Shown: positions 26,253 through 34,952 of the stretch, in pieces
Layout: the number at the start of each line of letters is the position of its first letter
How positions within the stretch are numbered: position 1 is the stretch's first letter
Origin: Carnobacterium funditum DSM 5970
GTDB lineage: Bacteria; Bacillota; Bacilli; Lactobacillales; Carnobacteriaceae
Assembly: GCF_000744185.1 (NCBI RefSeq)
Contig: NZ_JQLL01000001.1
Span: forward strand, 1,951,001 to 2,015,000
DNA length: 64,000 bases
Direction: 5' to 3'
The notes under the pieces: generated by a model
Told to the model about the DNA's origin: nothing
Database searches by the model: none
What the model saw: only the letters and a program-made list of their open reading frames with translations
Position numbers and translations under genes: made by a program

Positions 26253-28042
26253 TGGCCGAACAGAAACAAACAGCCTTTTCCACTAGAGAATCAGGTCGGA
26301 TATTGCTAACCCTGATGCGGTTTGCAAAACCGCATAAATTTCTTTTTATTATTTCTTTTGTGTTCCTGGCACTAAGCTCAGCAATTGCTGCCTATTTACC
26401 TATCATTATTCAACGTTACATTGATACGTATCTAACAAATGGTACAGCAACAATGGATATTACTATTCGTGTGGTAACCTTTTATGGAGTATTAACTGTT
26501 CTTAAAGCAGTATTTTCTTATGGGAAAGACTTTCTCTTTAATACGGCTTCAGAAAGAACGGTAGGAAACATTCGAAATCGATTATACGAAAAAGTTGGTT
26601 CACTGGGAATGAGGTATTTTGACCAAACACCTGCGGGTACAGTTGTTTCTAGAGTGACAAATGACACGGAGACTATTAAAGAGTTTTGGACAGTTTTTTT
26701 AAATATGTCTAATGGATTATTTAGTGTTATTTCAATTACGATCGCTATGTTTGCGTTGAATTGGCGTATGGCGTTAGTCTTTCTTTTCTTTATTCCTTTC
26801 ATTATTTGGATGGCTGGAGTCTATCGAAAGAAAAGTACTCTTGTTTACAGTCGTATGAGAAGTGTATTAAGTCAATTGAATGCTAGTTTAAGCGAATCTA
26901 TCAGTGGAATGAGTATTATTCAAAAATACCATCAAGAAGATAATTTTATAGAAGAGTTTGACGAAATCAATCAAGAGTATGTGGCCTCTCGTCGTTCGAT
27001 GTACAGTATGAACGCTTTATTATTAGCACCAGCTATCAATGTGATTGAATCTATCGCTTTAGTAGCCGTCCTGCTCATTTTTGGGTATCAAGATTGGAGT
27101 CAAAATGCGGTTGATATTGGATTGGTGTATGCATTTACCGCGTATTCTCGTTCATTCTTTCAACCCATTAGTCAAATGATGAATAGTTTAAGTTCTTTAC
27201 AAGATGGAATCGTTGCTGGACACCGCGTTCAAGAATTGCTGAAAAGTGATGAACTCGCTCCTCAATCCACAAAAGAAGAAAAGGGCCAGATTACAAATGG
27301 ACACATTCAAGTAAGCAATTTAAATTTTTCGTATGATGGCGAGAAACAAGTTTTGCGTAACATCAGCTTTGAAGTGAAACCAGGTCAAACAGTTGCTTTA
27401 GTAGGTCAAACTGGATCAGGGAAAAGTTCAATCATCAATGTATTGATGCGCTTTTACGAGTATCATGAAGGAGCGATAACCATCGATGGTTATTCCTTGA
27501 AGGATATGCCAATAGAAGTGCTTCGAAATGAAATGGGATTAGTTTTGCAAGATAGTTTCTTGTTTTATGGAAATATTGCGGATAATATCCGTATGTACAA
27601 TACCTCCTATACTGAAGAAGAAATTAAGAAAGCAGCTGAATTTGTTTATGCAGATGATTTTATATCTGAAATGGAAAATGGCTATGCATCAAAGGTCATT
27701 GAACGAGGGGCAAGTTTATCTGCCGGCGAAAAGCAGTTGATTAGTTTTGCTAGAACAATTCTACGTTCTCCGCGTATTCTAATTTTAGATGAAGCGACAG
27801 CCAATATTGATACCGAAACAGAAGGTAAAATCCAAAAAGGTTTGGCCAATATGCGTAAAAATCGGACTTCATTAATTATCGCTCATCGATTGTCCACTGT
27901 TAAAGATGCCGATAAAATCTTAGTCTTGAACAAGGGTGAAATCGTTGAACAAGGCAGTCATGATGAATTAATCAACAAAAAAGGGACCTACTTTGATATG
28001 TATCAATTGCAGACATATCAAGAAAGAACTGGCGATTATTAA
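26252..28042 (+). CDS. Heterodimeric ABC multidrug exporter, subunit 2 (active Walker B)
   Basis: A 596-residue half transporter with six membrane helices and an ATPase domain. Walker A is GQTGSGKSS and Walker B is ILILDEATANID with the catalytic Glu, but the signature is LSAGE instead of LSGGQ. It complements subunit 1: the hydrolysing site forms from this Glu and the canonical signature of the partner. The start overlaps the subunit 1 stop (TAATG). The gene ends 18 bases before a terminator hairpin that is split by an insertion sequence. Confidence 0.93.
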   Translation: MAEQKQTAFSTRESGRILLTLMRFAKPHKFLFIISFVFLALSSAIAAYLPIIIQRYIDTYLTNGTATMDITIRVVTFYGVLTVLKAVFSYGKDFLFNTASERTVGNIRNRLYEKVGSLGMRYFDQTPAGTVVSRVTNDTETIKEFWTVFLNMSNGLFSVISITIAMFALNWRMALVFLFFIPFIIWMAGVYRKKSTLVYSRMRSVLSQLNASLSESISGMSIIQKYHQEDNFIEEFDEINQEYVASRRSMYSMNALLLAPAINVIESIALVAVLLIFGYQDWSQNAVDIGLVYAFTAYSRSFFQPISQMMNSLSSLQDGIVAGHRVQELLKSDELAPQSTKEEKGQITNGHIQVSNLNFSYDGEKQVLRNISFEVKPGQTVALVGQTGSGKSSIINVLMRFYEYHEGAITIDGYSLKDMPIEVLRNEMGLVLQDSFLFYGNIADNIRMYNTSYTEEEIKKAAEFVYADDFISEMENGYASKVIERGASLSAGEKQLISFARTILRSPRILILDEATANIDTETEGKIQKGLANMRKNRTSLIIAHRLSTVKDADKILVLNKGEIVEQGSHDELINKKGTYFDMYQLQTYQERTGDY

Positions 28043-28059
28043 ATAAATTAGCGCAACTT

Positions 28060-28077
28060 AACCATAAAAAAGACTGA
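28060..28077 (+). terminator. Left arm of ABC-exporter terminator, separated from its partner by an IS
   Basis: AACCATAAAAAAGACTGA here is complementary, with one G-U pair, to 29572-29589 (TCGGTCTTTTTTATGGTT), 1.5 kb away on the other side of the IS. Before insertion the two arms formed an 18-bp hairpin with a short loop. Confidence 0.8.
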
Positions 28078-28122
28078 ATCACACATTAGTGGGTGCTGAC
28101 CCCTAAAAGTTAGAGTTTAATA

Positions 28123-28989
28123 TTATGCAGCCAACTGGCTGGTTTGAGTTCGGTATTCTACTGGACTTAAGCCAGCCAGTTTTTGTTTTGTGCGAATAGT
28201 ATTATACCAATCGATATACTCTTCTATCTGTTTCTTAAGTTGATCGTAGGTAACTAGAGGCTCGCCGTGATACATTTCTTGTTTCATAATCCCAAAGAAA
28301 TTCTCCATTGAGGCATTATCAGAACAGGTGGCTTTGCGAGACATACTCTGAAAGAGCTTATTCTTTTTTAAATGGTGTCTCCATTTATTATGCTGATAAT
28401 GCCAGCCTTGATCAGAGTGAATCGTAGTGCGAACTGTCCCGTTCTCTTTTACAATTTGAATGGCTTCTACTAGAGGACGTAATACTAAATCTAATGTTGG
28501 TCGTTTACTAATACCAAACGAGATGATTTCTCCATTATATAAATCATAAATTGGGTTAAGATAAAGTTTCTGATCATCAAGACATTTGAACTCAGTTATA
28601 TCTGTCACTAATTTTTGCAATGCAAGCGGAGTAGAAAACCGTCGGTTTAGTAGATTTTTTGCAGTTTTTCCAACGGTTCCTTTGTAAGAGTTATACTTTC
28701 GAGTCTTACGAGTAAATTTAATACACTTCAGATCTAACTCTTTCATCAGCCGATAAATTTTTTTATGATTGATCACTAGTCCAGTTTTATTTAATTCATT
28801 CGTGATCCGTTTGTATCCATAGCGTTCTTTGAAGCGATAAAATAGCTCTGAAATCTTATTTTTTAGAGCTATATCTTGTTCGTCTGTGTTCAATCGCTTT
28901 AAATGATAATGATACGTCGCTTCGGGAATATCTACAACTACAAGGACATCCTTTAATTTGTATCCTTCTTCTTTGAGCTCGAATGCCAA
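28123..28989 (-). CDS. IS3-family transposase OrfB (DDE integrase core)
   Basis: A 288-residue catalytic half. The N-terminal HTH_21 segment includes ATYHYHLKRL. The rve core follows with its acidic residues in TDITEFKC (first Asp), TIHSDQGWHYQ (second Asp) and DNASMENFFGIMKQEMYHG (Glu). It is in the -1 frame relative to OrfA and overlaps it by 37 bases. It has only a TTG near its beginning and no clear ribosome site, so it is expected to be made as an OrfAB fusion by programmed -1 frameshifting, as in the rest of the family. Confidence 0.92.
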   Translation of the reverse strand: MAFELKEEGYKLKDVLVVVDIPEATYHYHLKRLNTDEQDIALKNKISELFYRFKERYGYKRITNELNKTGLVINHKKIYRLMKELDLKCIKFTRKTRKYNSYKGTVGKTAKNLLNRRFSTPLALQKLVTDITEFKCLDDQKLYLNPIYDLYNGEIISFGISKRPTLDLVLRPLVEAIQIVKENGTVRTTIHSDQGWHYQHNKWRHHLKKNKLFQSMSRKATCSDNASMENFFGIMKQEMYHGEPLVTYDQLKKQIEEYIDWYNTIRTKQKLAGLSPVEYRTQTSQLAA

Positions 28990-29513
28990 CGCCGCTTGTG
29001 CTTTTCGAGGTAGGCATCCGGATTCTCCTCGTAAGCTTTTAACTTTTTTAAGTAAGCATTCTCTAAGCGTAGAAGCTCATTCTCATGCTTAAGTTCTTGC
29101 TCTTTAGACATAGTTTCTTCACTTTCTATTTTTTTCTTTGGATGTTTAGACATAGGAGGTCGCCCCTTTGGTTGAAATTTCAGGCCTTCTATACCTTTTT
29201 TATTAAATGCACGATTCCAGTTCGCAATGATAGAGAATTCTCTGATTCCGAAGGAATTAGCCGTTTCTTGATAAGAAGCACCTGTTCGTTTCATAAATTG
29301 TAATACATCTAGTTTGAAATGAACAGAATAGACTTCTTTTGTTTTTTTTCGGATTAGCCCTTCTTTTCCATAATGAGTATAAAGATTGACCCATTGTTTT
29401 ATAGGTGATGAACTTGGCATACCATATTTTTTTGCCAATAGATCATATGTCAACGTTCCATTTTGATACTCCTTTACAATTTTTAATTTTAAATCAGCAT
29501 GATATTTAGCCAT
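28953..29513 (-). CDS. IS3-family transposase OrfA (HTH and leucine zipper)
   Basis: A 186-residue DNA-binding half, IS150-like, with two helix-turn-helix units (residues about 5-55, YDLLAKKYGMPSSSPIKQWV; about 65-110, ETANSFGIREFSIIANWNRAF). A basic linker and a leucine-zipper helix (KEQELKHENELLRLENAYLKK) follow. It binds the terminal repeats and joins OrfB by frameshift. The ATG is preceded by GGGGGTC, which can pair with GACCCCC of the terminal repeat (see finding). Confidence 0.92.
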   Translation of the reverse strand: MAKYHADLKLKIVKEYQNGTLTYDLLAKKYGMPSSSPIKQWVNLYTHYGKEGLIRKKTKEVYSVHFKLDVLQFMKRTGASYQETANSFGIREFSIIANWNRAFNKKGIEGLKFQPKGRPPMSKHPKKKIESEETMSKEQELKHENELLRLENAYLKKLKAYEENPDAYLEKHKRRWHSSSKKKDTN

Positions 29514-29628
29514 ACAAAAAGACCCCCAAAAATTAGATTATTTACTCTAACTTTTGGGGGTCGGTACCGTGTCGGTCTTTTTTATGGTTCGTTTTTTAAT
29601 TAGTAGAACCATATATCTAGAAAATACA

Positions 29629-29845
29629 ATGAGTGAATATAAAAACCAGTTAAACAAAATCATCTAGAGGCTGCCAATCTTTATTGGCTAGTAGGATTGC
29701 AGCATTCACAATTGGCAAACCAAAGTATGCAGAGTATAATGATAAAATGGTACTGATTTTTGAAGAAACGAAAGCAGGCAACAAAAACTTACCGAAATTC
29801 ATTTTAAAAGATATTCATTTGGTGGTTAAAGCATTTAGTAAATAG
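29629..29845 (+). pseudogene. Frameshifted gene fragment
   Basis: The ATG at 29629 opens 12 codons (MSEYKNQLNKII) to a TAG. In another frame, 29654-29845 codes for 63 residues ending KAGNKNLPKFILKDIHLVVKAFSK and a TAG. The two pieces look like parts of one small gene broken by a frameshift. I do not recognise the family. It lies 40 bases after the split terminator, next to the IS. Confidence 0.45.
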
Positions 29846-29975
29846 AATGTGACTAGCGACTTAGAGTTGCTACAAAAACAATGAAAATAGGTCTGTAGGA
29901 TACTTAGTTGGATGTACGCATTAATTTGAATTGTAATAAATTAAGCAGAAGAAAATTTTATAGGGGGCAGCGTAG

Positions 29976-31652
29976 ATGACTTTTTTAAGTGATATCGAAA
30001 TTGCAAAAAAAAATACAATGAAGCCAATTGTTGAAATAGCAGAAAAATTAGGAATCAATTCAGATTCATTAGATAGGTATGGAAAGTATAAAGCTAAGTT
30101 AGACATTAATGAATTGGAAAGATTAAAAGACGAACCAGATGGGAAGTTGATTTTGGTGACAGCGATGACTCCCACAACAGCTGGAGAAGGAAAAACAACG
30201 ACATCTGTTGGATTAGCCGATGCTTTGAATAAACAAGGAGAAAAAGTGGTTGTTGCATTAAGAGAACCTTCACTTGGACCTGTATTTGGAATGAAAGGCG
30301 GAGCTGCTGGTGGCGGTTATGCTCAAGTTGTGCCGATGGAAGACATTAACTTACATTTTACTGGCGATTTCCACGCAATTGGAGCAGCTAACAACTTACT
30401 TGCTGCTTTAATAGATAATCATATTTTCCATGGCAATGCTTTGGATATTGATAGCAGAAGAATTACTTGGAAACGAGTTGTTGACATGAATGATCGTCAA
30501 TTACGTTATATTGTTGATGGCTTAAACGGCAAAGCAAATGGTGTCCCAAGAGAAGACGGATATGATATTACCGTAGCTTCAGAAATCATGGCGATTCTTT
30601 GTTTGGCCGATAGCTTAGCCGATTTAAAAACTAGAATTAAACGAGTGGTTATTGGGTATTCAATAACCGGGAAACAAGTTACAGCGGGTGAGCTAAAAGC
30701 TGAGGGTGCAATGACGGCCTTATTGAAAGATGCTATTCGTCCTAATATTGTTCAAACATTAGAGCATACACCAGCAATTATTCATGGTGGCCCATTTGCT
30801 AACATTGCTCATGGTTGTAATAGTGTACTTGCAACGAAAACAGCTTTGAAATATGCTGATTATGTTGTTACAGAAGCAGGATTTGGTGCGGACTTAGGTG
30901 CTGAAAAATTTATTGATATCAAATGCAGGAATGCCAATTTGGAACCAGATGCAGTTGTTTTGGTAGCTACTATTCGGGCATTGAAAATGCATGGTGGCGT
31001 AAAAAAACAGCAGCTATCAGAAGAAAATATAGAAGCCGTTAAAGAAGGTTTACCTAATCTATTGAAACACATCAGTAATATTAGAGATGTGTTTGGATTG
31101 CCACTAGTCGTTTCAATTAATAAATTCCCAACTGATACACAAAATGAAAGTGATGTAGTATTGAAAGCTTGCCAAGAAATCAATGTACCAGCGGTCTTAT
31201 CTGACGTATGGGCAAAAGGTGGCGAAGGCGGCTTAGAAATGGCAGATAAGGTCAAAGAATTAGCAGATAGAGAAAACAATTTTAAATTCGTTTATGAATC
31301 TGAAGACTCTATCGAAGATAAGTTGCACAAGATCACAACAAAAGTATACGGGGGTGACGGAGTAGAATATTCAGTTGAAGCTAAAAAAGAGTTAAAACTG
31401 TTAACTGAAAATGGTTACGGTCACTTGCCTATATGTGTAGCTAAAACACAATACTCTTTATCAGATAATAAAGATTTATTAGGTAGCCCAGAAGGGTTTA
31501 CAATGACTATCAAAAACTTGAAAGTATCTGCTGGTGCCGGATTTATCGTAGCACTAACAGGAGCCATTATGACAATGCCAGGATTACCAAAAGTTCCTGC
31601 AGCCGAAAATATCGATATAGATGAATCTGGTGAGATTATAGGACTCTTTTAA
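29976..31652 (+). CDS. fhs: Formate-tetrahydrofolate ligase
   Basis: A 558-residue enzyme making 10-formyl-tetrahydrofolate from formate, THF and ATP for purine and formyl-Met synthesis. Seen: the P-loop [15 protein letters not shown] near residue 68, [22 protein letters not shown], and [15 protein letters not shown]. Length is standard (about 556). The ribosome site AGGGGG lies 8 bases before the ATG. It is monocistronic, with a hairpin just after the stop. The formate could come from pyruvate formate-lyase or from FrmAB. Confidence 0.97.
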   Translation: MTFLSDIEIAKKNTMKPIVEIAEKLGINSDSLDRYGKYKAKLDINELERLKDEPDGKLILVTAMTPTTAGEGKTTTSVGLADALNKQGEKVVVALREPSLGPVFGMKGGAAGGGYAQVVPMEDINLHFTGDFHAIGAANNLLAALIDNHIFHGNALDIDSRRITWKRVVDMNDRQLRYIVDGLNGKANGVPREDGYDITVASEIMAILCLADSLADLKTRIKRVVIGYSITGKQVTAGELKAEGAMTALLKDAIRPNIVQTLEHTPAIIHGGPFANIAHGCNSVLATKTALKYADYVVTEAGFGADLGAEKFIDIKCRNANLEPDAVVLVATIRALKMHGGVKKQQLSEENIEAVKEGLPNLLKHISNIRDVFGLPLVVSINKFPTDTQNESDVVLKACQEINVPAVLSDVWAKGGEGGLEMADKVKELADRENNFKFVYESEDSIEDKLHKITTKVYGGDGVEYSVEAKKELKLLTENGYGHLPICVAKTQYSLSDNKDLLGSPEGFTMTIKNLKVSAGAGFIVALTGAIMTMPGLPKVPAAENIDIDESGEIIGLF

Positions 31653-31673
31653 ACGAAAGAATAAAAAGACAAG

Positions 31674-31720
31674 CAAGATTGTGAAGGATAAAATTTTCTT
31701 TGCAACCTTGTTCGTTTATT
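31674..31720 (+). terminator. Terminator of fhs
   Basis: CAAGATTGTGAAG pairs with CTTTGCAACCTTG with one mismatch and two G-U pairs; TTCGTTTATTT follows. The tail is moderately T-rich. Confidence 0.55.
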
Positions 31721-32173
31721 TAATTAAAAAATAGTTAAAAACTCAAGACTAAGAGGAAGGGCTCCGTATTGTTGTCTTTATGTCTTCTCTTGTTTACGTA
31801 ACGGTAAGTTGCATTGTTTTAGCAAGTTCTCATTTGGAAAAATCAAAAATTTGATTTATATCTTATCTTGTACAGAAATCATTTTTAAAATCGTACTTAA
31901 GACCGATTAATTATAAATGAGAGGCTACTATACTATGAATAGAGTAACTTATTTTACCGAAATAAAGCTCTAACTTGTAAGGTTAGTCAACTAAACAGCA
32001 GTTAGCTTCATTTCTTAGTTATAGGAAGAAGGAAGTCATTCATGTATTTCTTCTTCGCTATGGCGCTAATCTTATCATACCGACCGGTTAGTTTATCGTA
32101 TCTTATTCATGCTTATCCATTCTAGTATAATAATGGGCAGACTTGCTATTAACCAATAAAGGAGGATGGAAAA
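31721..32173. other. Intergenic stretch, nothing clear
   Basis: No ORF or RNA family is recognised. A TATAAT at 32126-32131 lies 42 bases before the next gene and is probably its -10 box. Confidence 0.35.
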
Positions 32174-32455
32174 ATGAAAGCAATTCAAAAAAAAAATAAA
32201 AGACCCGTGGGACAAGTGGAAAAATTGATTCTTTCGCTTTTCAGTAAAAAAATAAGTAGGAAAAAGAAACTAATGGCAGCAGCTATAGTCTTATATATCA
32301 TTAGTCCTTTTGACTTCATTCCAGATTTCATTCCCTTAGTAGGTTATGCGGATGATGTGATTCTTCCAATCTTACTAATGATTACAGATAAGCTACTTTC
32401 AGAAAATAAAGAATCAACAAGAAATCAACCCATCAAAGAAGCAGAAAAGATTTAA
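32174..32455 (+). CDS. YkvA-like DUF1232 membrane protein
   Basis: A 93-residue protein containing the DUF1232 core: a basic stretch, then AAAIVLYIISPFDFIPDFIPLVGYADD, where the SPFD-x-IPD-x-IP-x-xG-x-xDD signature is plain. One or two membrane segments follow (ILPILLMI). Family members are small membrane proteins of unknown function, common in Firmicutes. Ribosome site AAAGGAGG. It stands alone and a terminator follows at 32502. Confidence 0.88.
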   Translation: MKAIQKKNKRPVGQVEKLILSLFSKKISRKKKLMAAAIVLYIISPFDFIPDFIPLVGYADDVILPILLMITDKLLSENKESTRNQPIKEAEKI

Positions 32456-32501
32456 TTTTACTGAATGAGTGAATTAGATTTAAAACGAAATAAACAAATA
32501 G

Positions 32502-32540
32502 ACAATAGAGGCCGGATGTTTCCTTAACCTCTATTTTTTA
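32502..32540 (+). terminator. Terminator of the DUF1232 gene
   Basis: AATAGAGG at 32504-32511 and CCTCTATT at 32528-32535 form the stem, and T residues follow. Confidence 0.8.
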
Positions 32541-32774
32541 TTGTACTAGATGCAACAGGCTATCGGAAATATCTGTCTAAAATGAGGCGGTGAATGGGCC
32601 ACAATAAACAGGTTTAAATAAGAATAAGCCTATCGAATCAAGCATTTCTTTAGTTTTATAAAAAGATTTGAAAAGCATTGTAGTTGCTTATTGTTTTTAC
32701 TATAAGGATAGATAAAGTATACTGAAATTAACAATGTGTGCAATTCAATAAATTACATAAAAGAAGGTGATAGA
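32541..32774. other. Intergenic stretch
   Basis: No gene is seen. About 32570-32604, read on the minus strand, begins CCTGTTTATTGTG and resembles the flank of the 21.4-kb repeat, a possible third, very diverged copy. Confidence 0.25.
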
Positions 32775-33668
32775 ATGTTTACCAATAGACGCTTAACAGA
32801 AGCCTATAAGCATGCTAGAGTGGAATATTTTGATGAGAACTCGAAATACATCTTTTTTAGTGATGTCCATAGAGGAAATGGAAGCATGTCAGATGAATTT
32901 GCGCGAAATAGAAATATCTATCATCATGCACTAAAATATTATTACAAAAATGGCTTTACTTATGTTGAAGCAGGCGATGGCGATGAATTGCTAGAGTATC
33001 CAGATTTTAAATACACCAAAAATGCGCATCGAGAAATATTTGATGTGATTAAAGATTTTTTTGATGAAAATCGTTTGATACGCCTATATGGCAACCATGA
33101 TTTGTTATTAAAGAATAAAAAATATGTAAAAGAAAATTATTATACGAATTATGATGAATACAATGAAGTCTTTTTTGATTTTCTTAAAGGATTGAAACCG
33201 ATAGAAGCCTTGGTATTAAGAAACTTAGAAACGGGACAAGAAATACTAACCGTACACGGCCATCAAGGAGATGCAGCCAATGATCAATTTGCATTTTTCA
33301 CAAGGCTTTCAATAAGATATTTTTGGAAATTCTTGCACGGATTTGGCATGAGAAACCCATCCAGTCCTATAAAGAACATTACAAAACGACACAAAATTGA
33401 AAAAAACTTTAATAAATGGATTAAGGAAAATAAAATGGCCTTAATTTGCGGACATACGCATAGATTTAAATACCCTAAAAGTGCAGATCTTCCTTATTTT
33501 AATTCAGGCTGTTGTGTTTATCCCAGTATTATTACGTGTATTGAATTGACTGAAGGACAAATTCAATTGGTAAGATGGAAAATTAAAGTGAATACAGATG
33601 GTGTACTGGCAATTGAAAGAGATGTAGTGAGAGGCCCTGATCCAATTGAAACATTTGATATTAGGTAA
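32775..33668 (+). CDS. Calcineurin-like metallophosphoesterase
   Basis: A 297-residue metal-dependent phosphoesterase. The five metal-binding blocks are present in order: FSDVHRG (D, H), AGDGDELLEY (GD), YGNHDLLL (GNHD), VHGHQGD (H) and CGHTHRFKYP (GHTH). The general plan resembles LpxH-like phosphatases, but Gram-positives lack lipid A, so the substrate is unknown. I choose the ATG at 32775, preceded by AAGAAGGTG; an ATG at 32736 would add 13 residues without a ribosome site. No operon partners. Confidence 0.88.
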   Translation: MFTNRRLTEAYKHARVEYFDENSKYIFFSDVHRGNGSMSDEFARNRNIYHHALKYYYKNGFTYVEAGDGDELLEYPDFKYTKNAHREIFDVIKDFFDENRLIRLYGNHDLLLKNKKYVKENYYTNYDEYNEVFFDFLKGLKPIEALVLRNLETGQEILTVHGHQGDAANDQFAFFTRLSIRYFWKFLHGFGMRNPSSPIKNITKRHKIEKNFNKWIKENKMALICGHTHRFKYPKSADLPYFNSGCCVYPSIITCIELTEGQIQLVRWKIKVNTDGVLAIERDVVRGPDPIETFDIR

Positions 33669-33754
33669 GTGACAACATTATATGAATCGTTGATTGAGAA
33701 AGCAGGCATGCACTTATCCACGTTGGAAGAACATGATAATAAAGTTAAAACAAC

Positions 33755-33810
33755 CTGTTAATGAAAATCACTTGAAAAGAGAAAAAGAGTAAAGAAATTT
33801 TCATTAACAG
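33755..33810. repeat. Perfect 14-bp inverted repeat
   Basis: CTGTTAATGAAAAT at 33755-33768 is complementary to ATTTTCATTAACAG at 33797-33810, with a 28-base purine-rich loop. No T run follows directly, so it is not a standard terminator; it may stabilise the 3' end of the upstream mRNA. Confidence 0.6.
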
Positions 33811-33890
33811 TCTGAGTGTATGGTTCATGTCGTTTTTTTTTATTTTATAATGGATTCAATTTAGTTATACTATTCTTAAAAAGCGCATTC

Positions 33891-33919
33891 TTGACCGTAT
33901 TATTTCGCATGCTTATACC
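33891..33919 (+). promoter_or_regulatory. Promoter of the DrrAB-type ABC operon
   Basis: TTGACC at 33891-33896 and TATACC at 33914-33919 with a 17-base spacer, 100 bases before the first gene. Confidence 0.6.
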
Positions 33920-34019
33920 AATGTTGAAAGTTACACATTAGTAACTTTTTTTAATATCGCTCTTTATATAGTGGCCTATTCTGAGCTAGTATTCAAGAGA
34001 ATAAAAAGGAGTAGAAACT

Positions 34020-34952
34020 ATGAACCCAATGATTGAAGTTAAAAACTACACTAAAAAATATGGAGAGTTTACTGCAGTTGACAATGTTTCTTTCAATGTA
34101 AAAGAAGGAAGTATCTTCGCCTTTCTTGGACCAAATGGAGCTGGGAAAAGCACAACAATCAATACCTTAGTGACGATGATGGAAAAAACATCTGGTACAT
34201 TGACGATTGATGGAAAAGACGTTTCAACTGAAAAAGATGAAGTGCGAAAAGCGATAGGGGTAGTTTTTCAGTCCCCAACATTAGATGAAAAAATGACAAT
34301 CACCGAGAACTTGAATATGCATTGCGTTTTTTATGACATTCCTAAAAAAGAAGTCAAAGAGCGCATCCATTTTGTATTGGATTTGGTTGATTTGCTTGAA
34401 TGGAAAGATAAAATTGCAGCGACTCTATCTGGTGGAATGAAAAGACGAGTGGAGATTGCTCGTGCACTTTTACATTATCCAAAAGTTTTATTCTTAGATG
34501 AACCAACATCTGGTTTAGATCCTCAAACAAGAAATAAAATGTGGGAATACATCACAAGACTTCAAAAAGAAAAAAATATTACAATTTTTTTAACGACACA
34601 TTATATGGACGAAGCAGAAATTTGCGATCATGTTGCAATCATGGATAATGGGAAAATTATGGTAGATGATACACCGGCAAACTTGAAACGTCGTTACACA
34701 AAAGATAAAGCGATTGTACAAGTGAAAAATTCAGATTCTTTTGAGAAAGAATTAGCAAAAGAAAAATTCACGTATAAAAAAGAAAAAGAATTTTTTTATG
34801 TAGATGTTGATATAGATGACATACAACAGTTTTTAGATGTTATACAAGAATTTAAAAATGAAGTAATAGATTTAGAAATCAAAAAAGGAACATTAAATGA
34901 TGTGTTTTTAGAAATTACAGGTAAAGAAATAAGAGAGGAGACTTCAGAATGA
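34020..34952 (+). CDS. ABC-2 transporter ATP-binding protein (daunorubicin resistance type)
   Basis: A 310-residue ATPase. Walker A is GPNGAGKSTT, the Q-loop GVVFQSPTLDEKMT, signature LSGGMKRRVEI, Walker B VLFLDEPTSGLDPQTR and H-loop FLTTHYMDEAE. The C-terminal 80 residues are the extra domain of DrrA-like exporters (IEVIDLEIKKGTLNDVFLEITG region). With the next gene it forms a two-part exporter of an amphipathic compound or polymer; the substrate is unknown. The start follows AAAAAGGAG. Its stop overlaps the permease start by four bases (ATGA). Confidence 0.93.
   Translation: MNPMIEVKNYTKKYGEFTAVDNVSFNVKEGSIFAFLGPNGAGKSTTINTLVTMMEKTSGTLTIDGKDVSTEKDEVRKAIGVVFQSPTLDEKMTITENLNMHCVFYDIPKKEVKERIHFVLDLVDLLEWKDKIAATLSGGMKRRVEIARALLHYPKVLFLDEPTSGLDPQTRNKMWEYITRLQKEKNITIFLTTHYMDEAEICDHVAIMDNGKIMVDDTPANLKRRYTKDKAIVQVKNSDSFEKELAKEKFTYKKEKEFFYVDVDIDDIQQFLDVIQEFKNEVIDLEIKKGTLNDVFLEITGKEIREETSE

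Larger units (their letters stand above)
28089..29571. mobile_element. Complete IS3-family (IS150-like) insertion sequence with 3-bp target duplication
   Basis: The element spans 28092-29568 (1477 bp). Its 24-bp terminal inverted repeats (28092-28115 and 29545-29568) match at 21 of 24 positions and share the core ACCCC-x-AAAAGTTAGAG. GTG flanks both ends (28089-28091 and 29569-29571), a 3-bp target duplication as usual in this family. Inside are two overlapping minus-strand frames, OrfA and OrfB, both apparently intact. The insertion is probably recent because ends, duplication and frames are all preserved. Confidence 0.92.
33669..34019. other. Intergenic region with long inverted repeat and promoter
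   Basis: It contains a 14-bp inverted repeat (33755-33768 with 33797-33810) after the phosphoesterase gene and a good promoter for the ABC genes (33891-33919). No small gene is seen. Confidence 0.5.
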
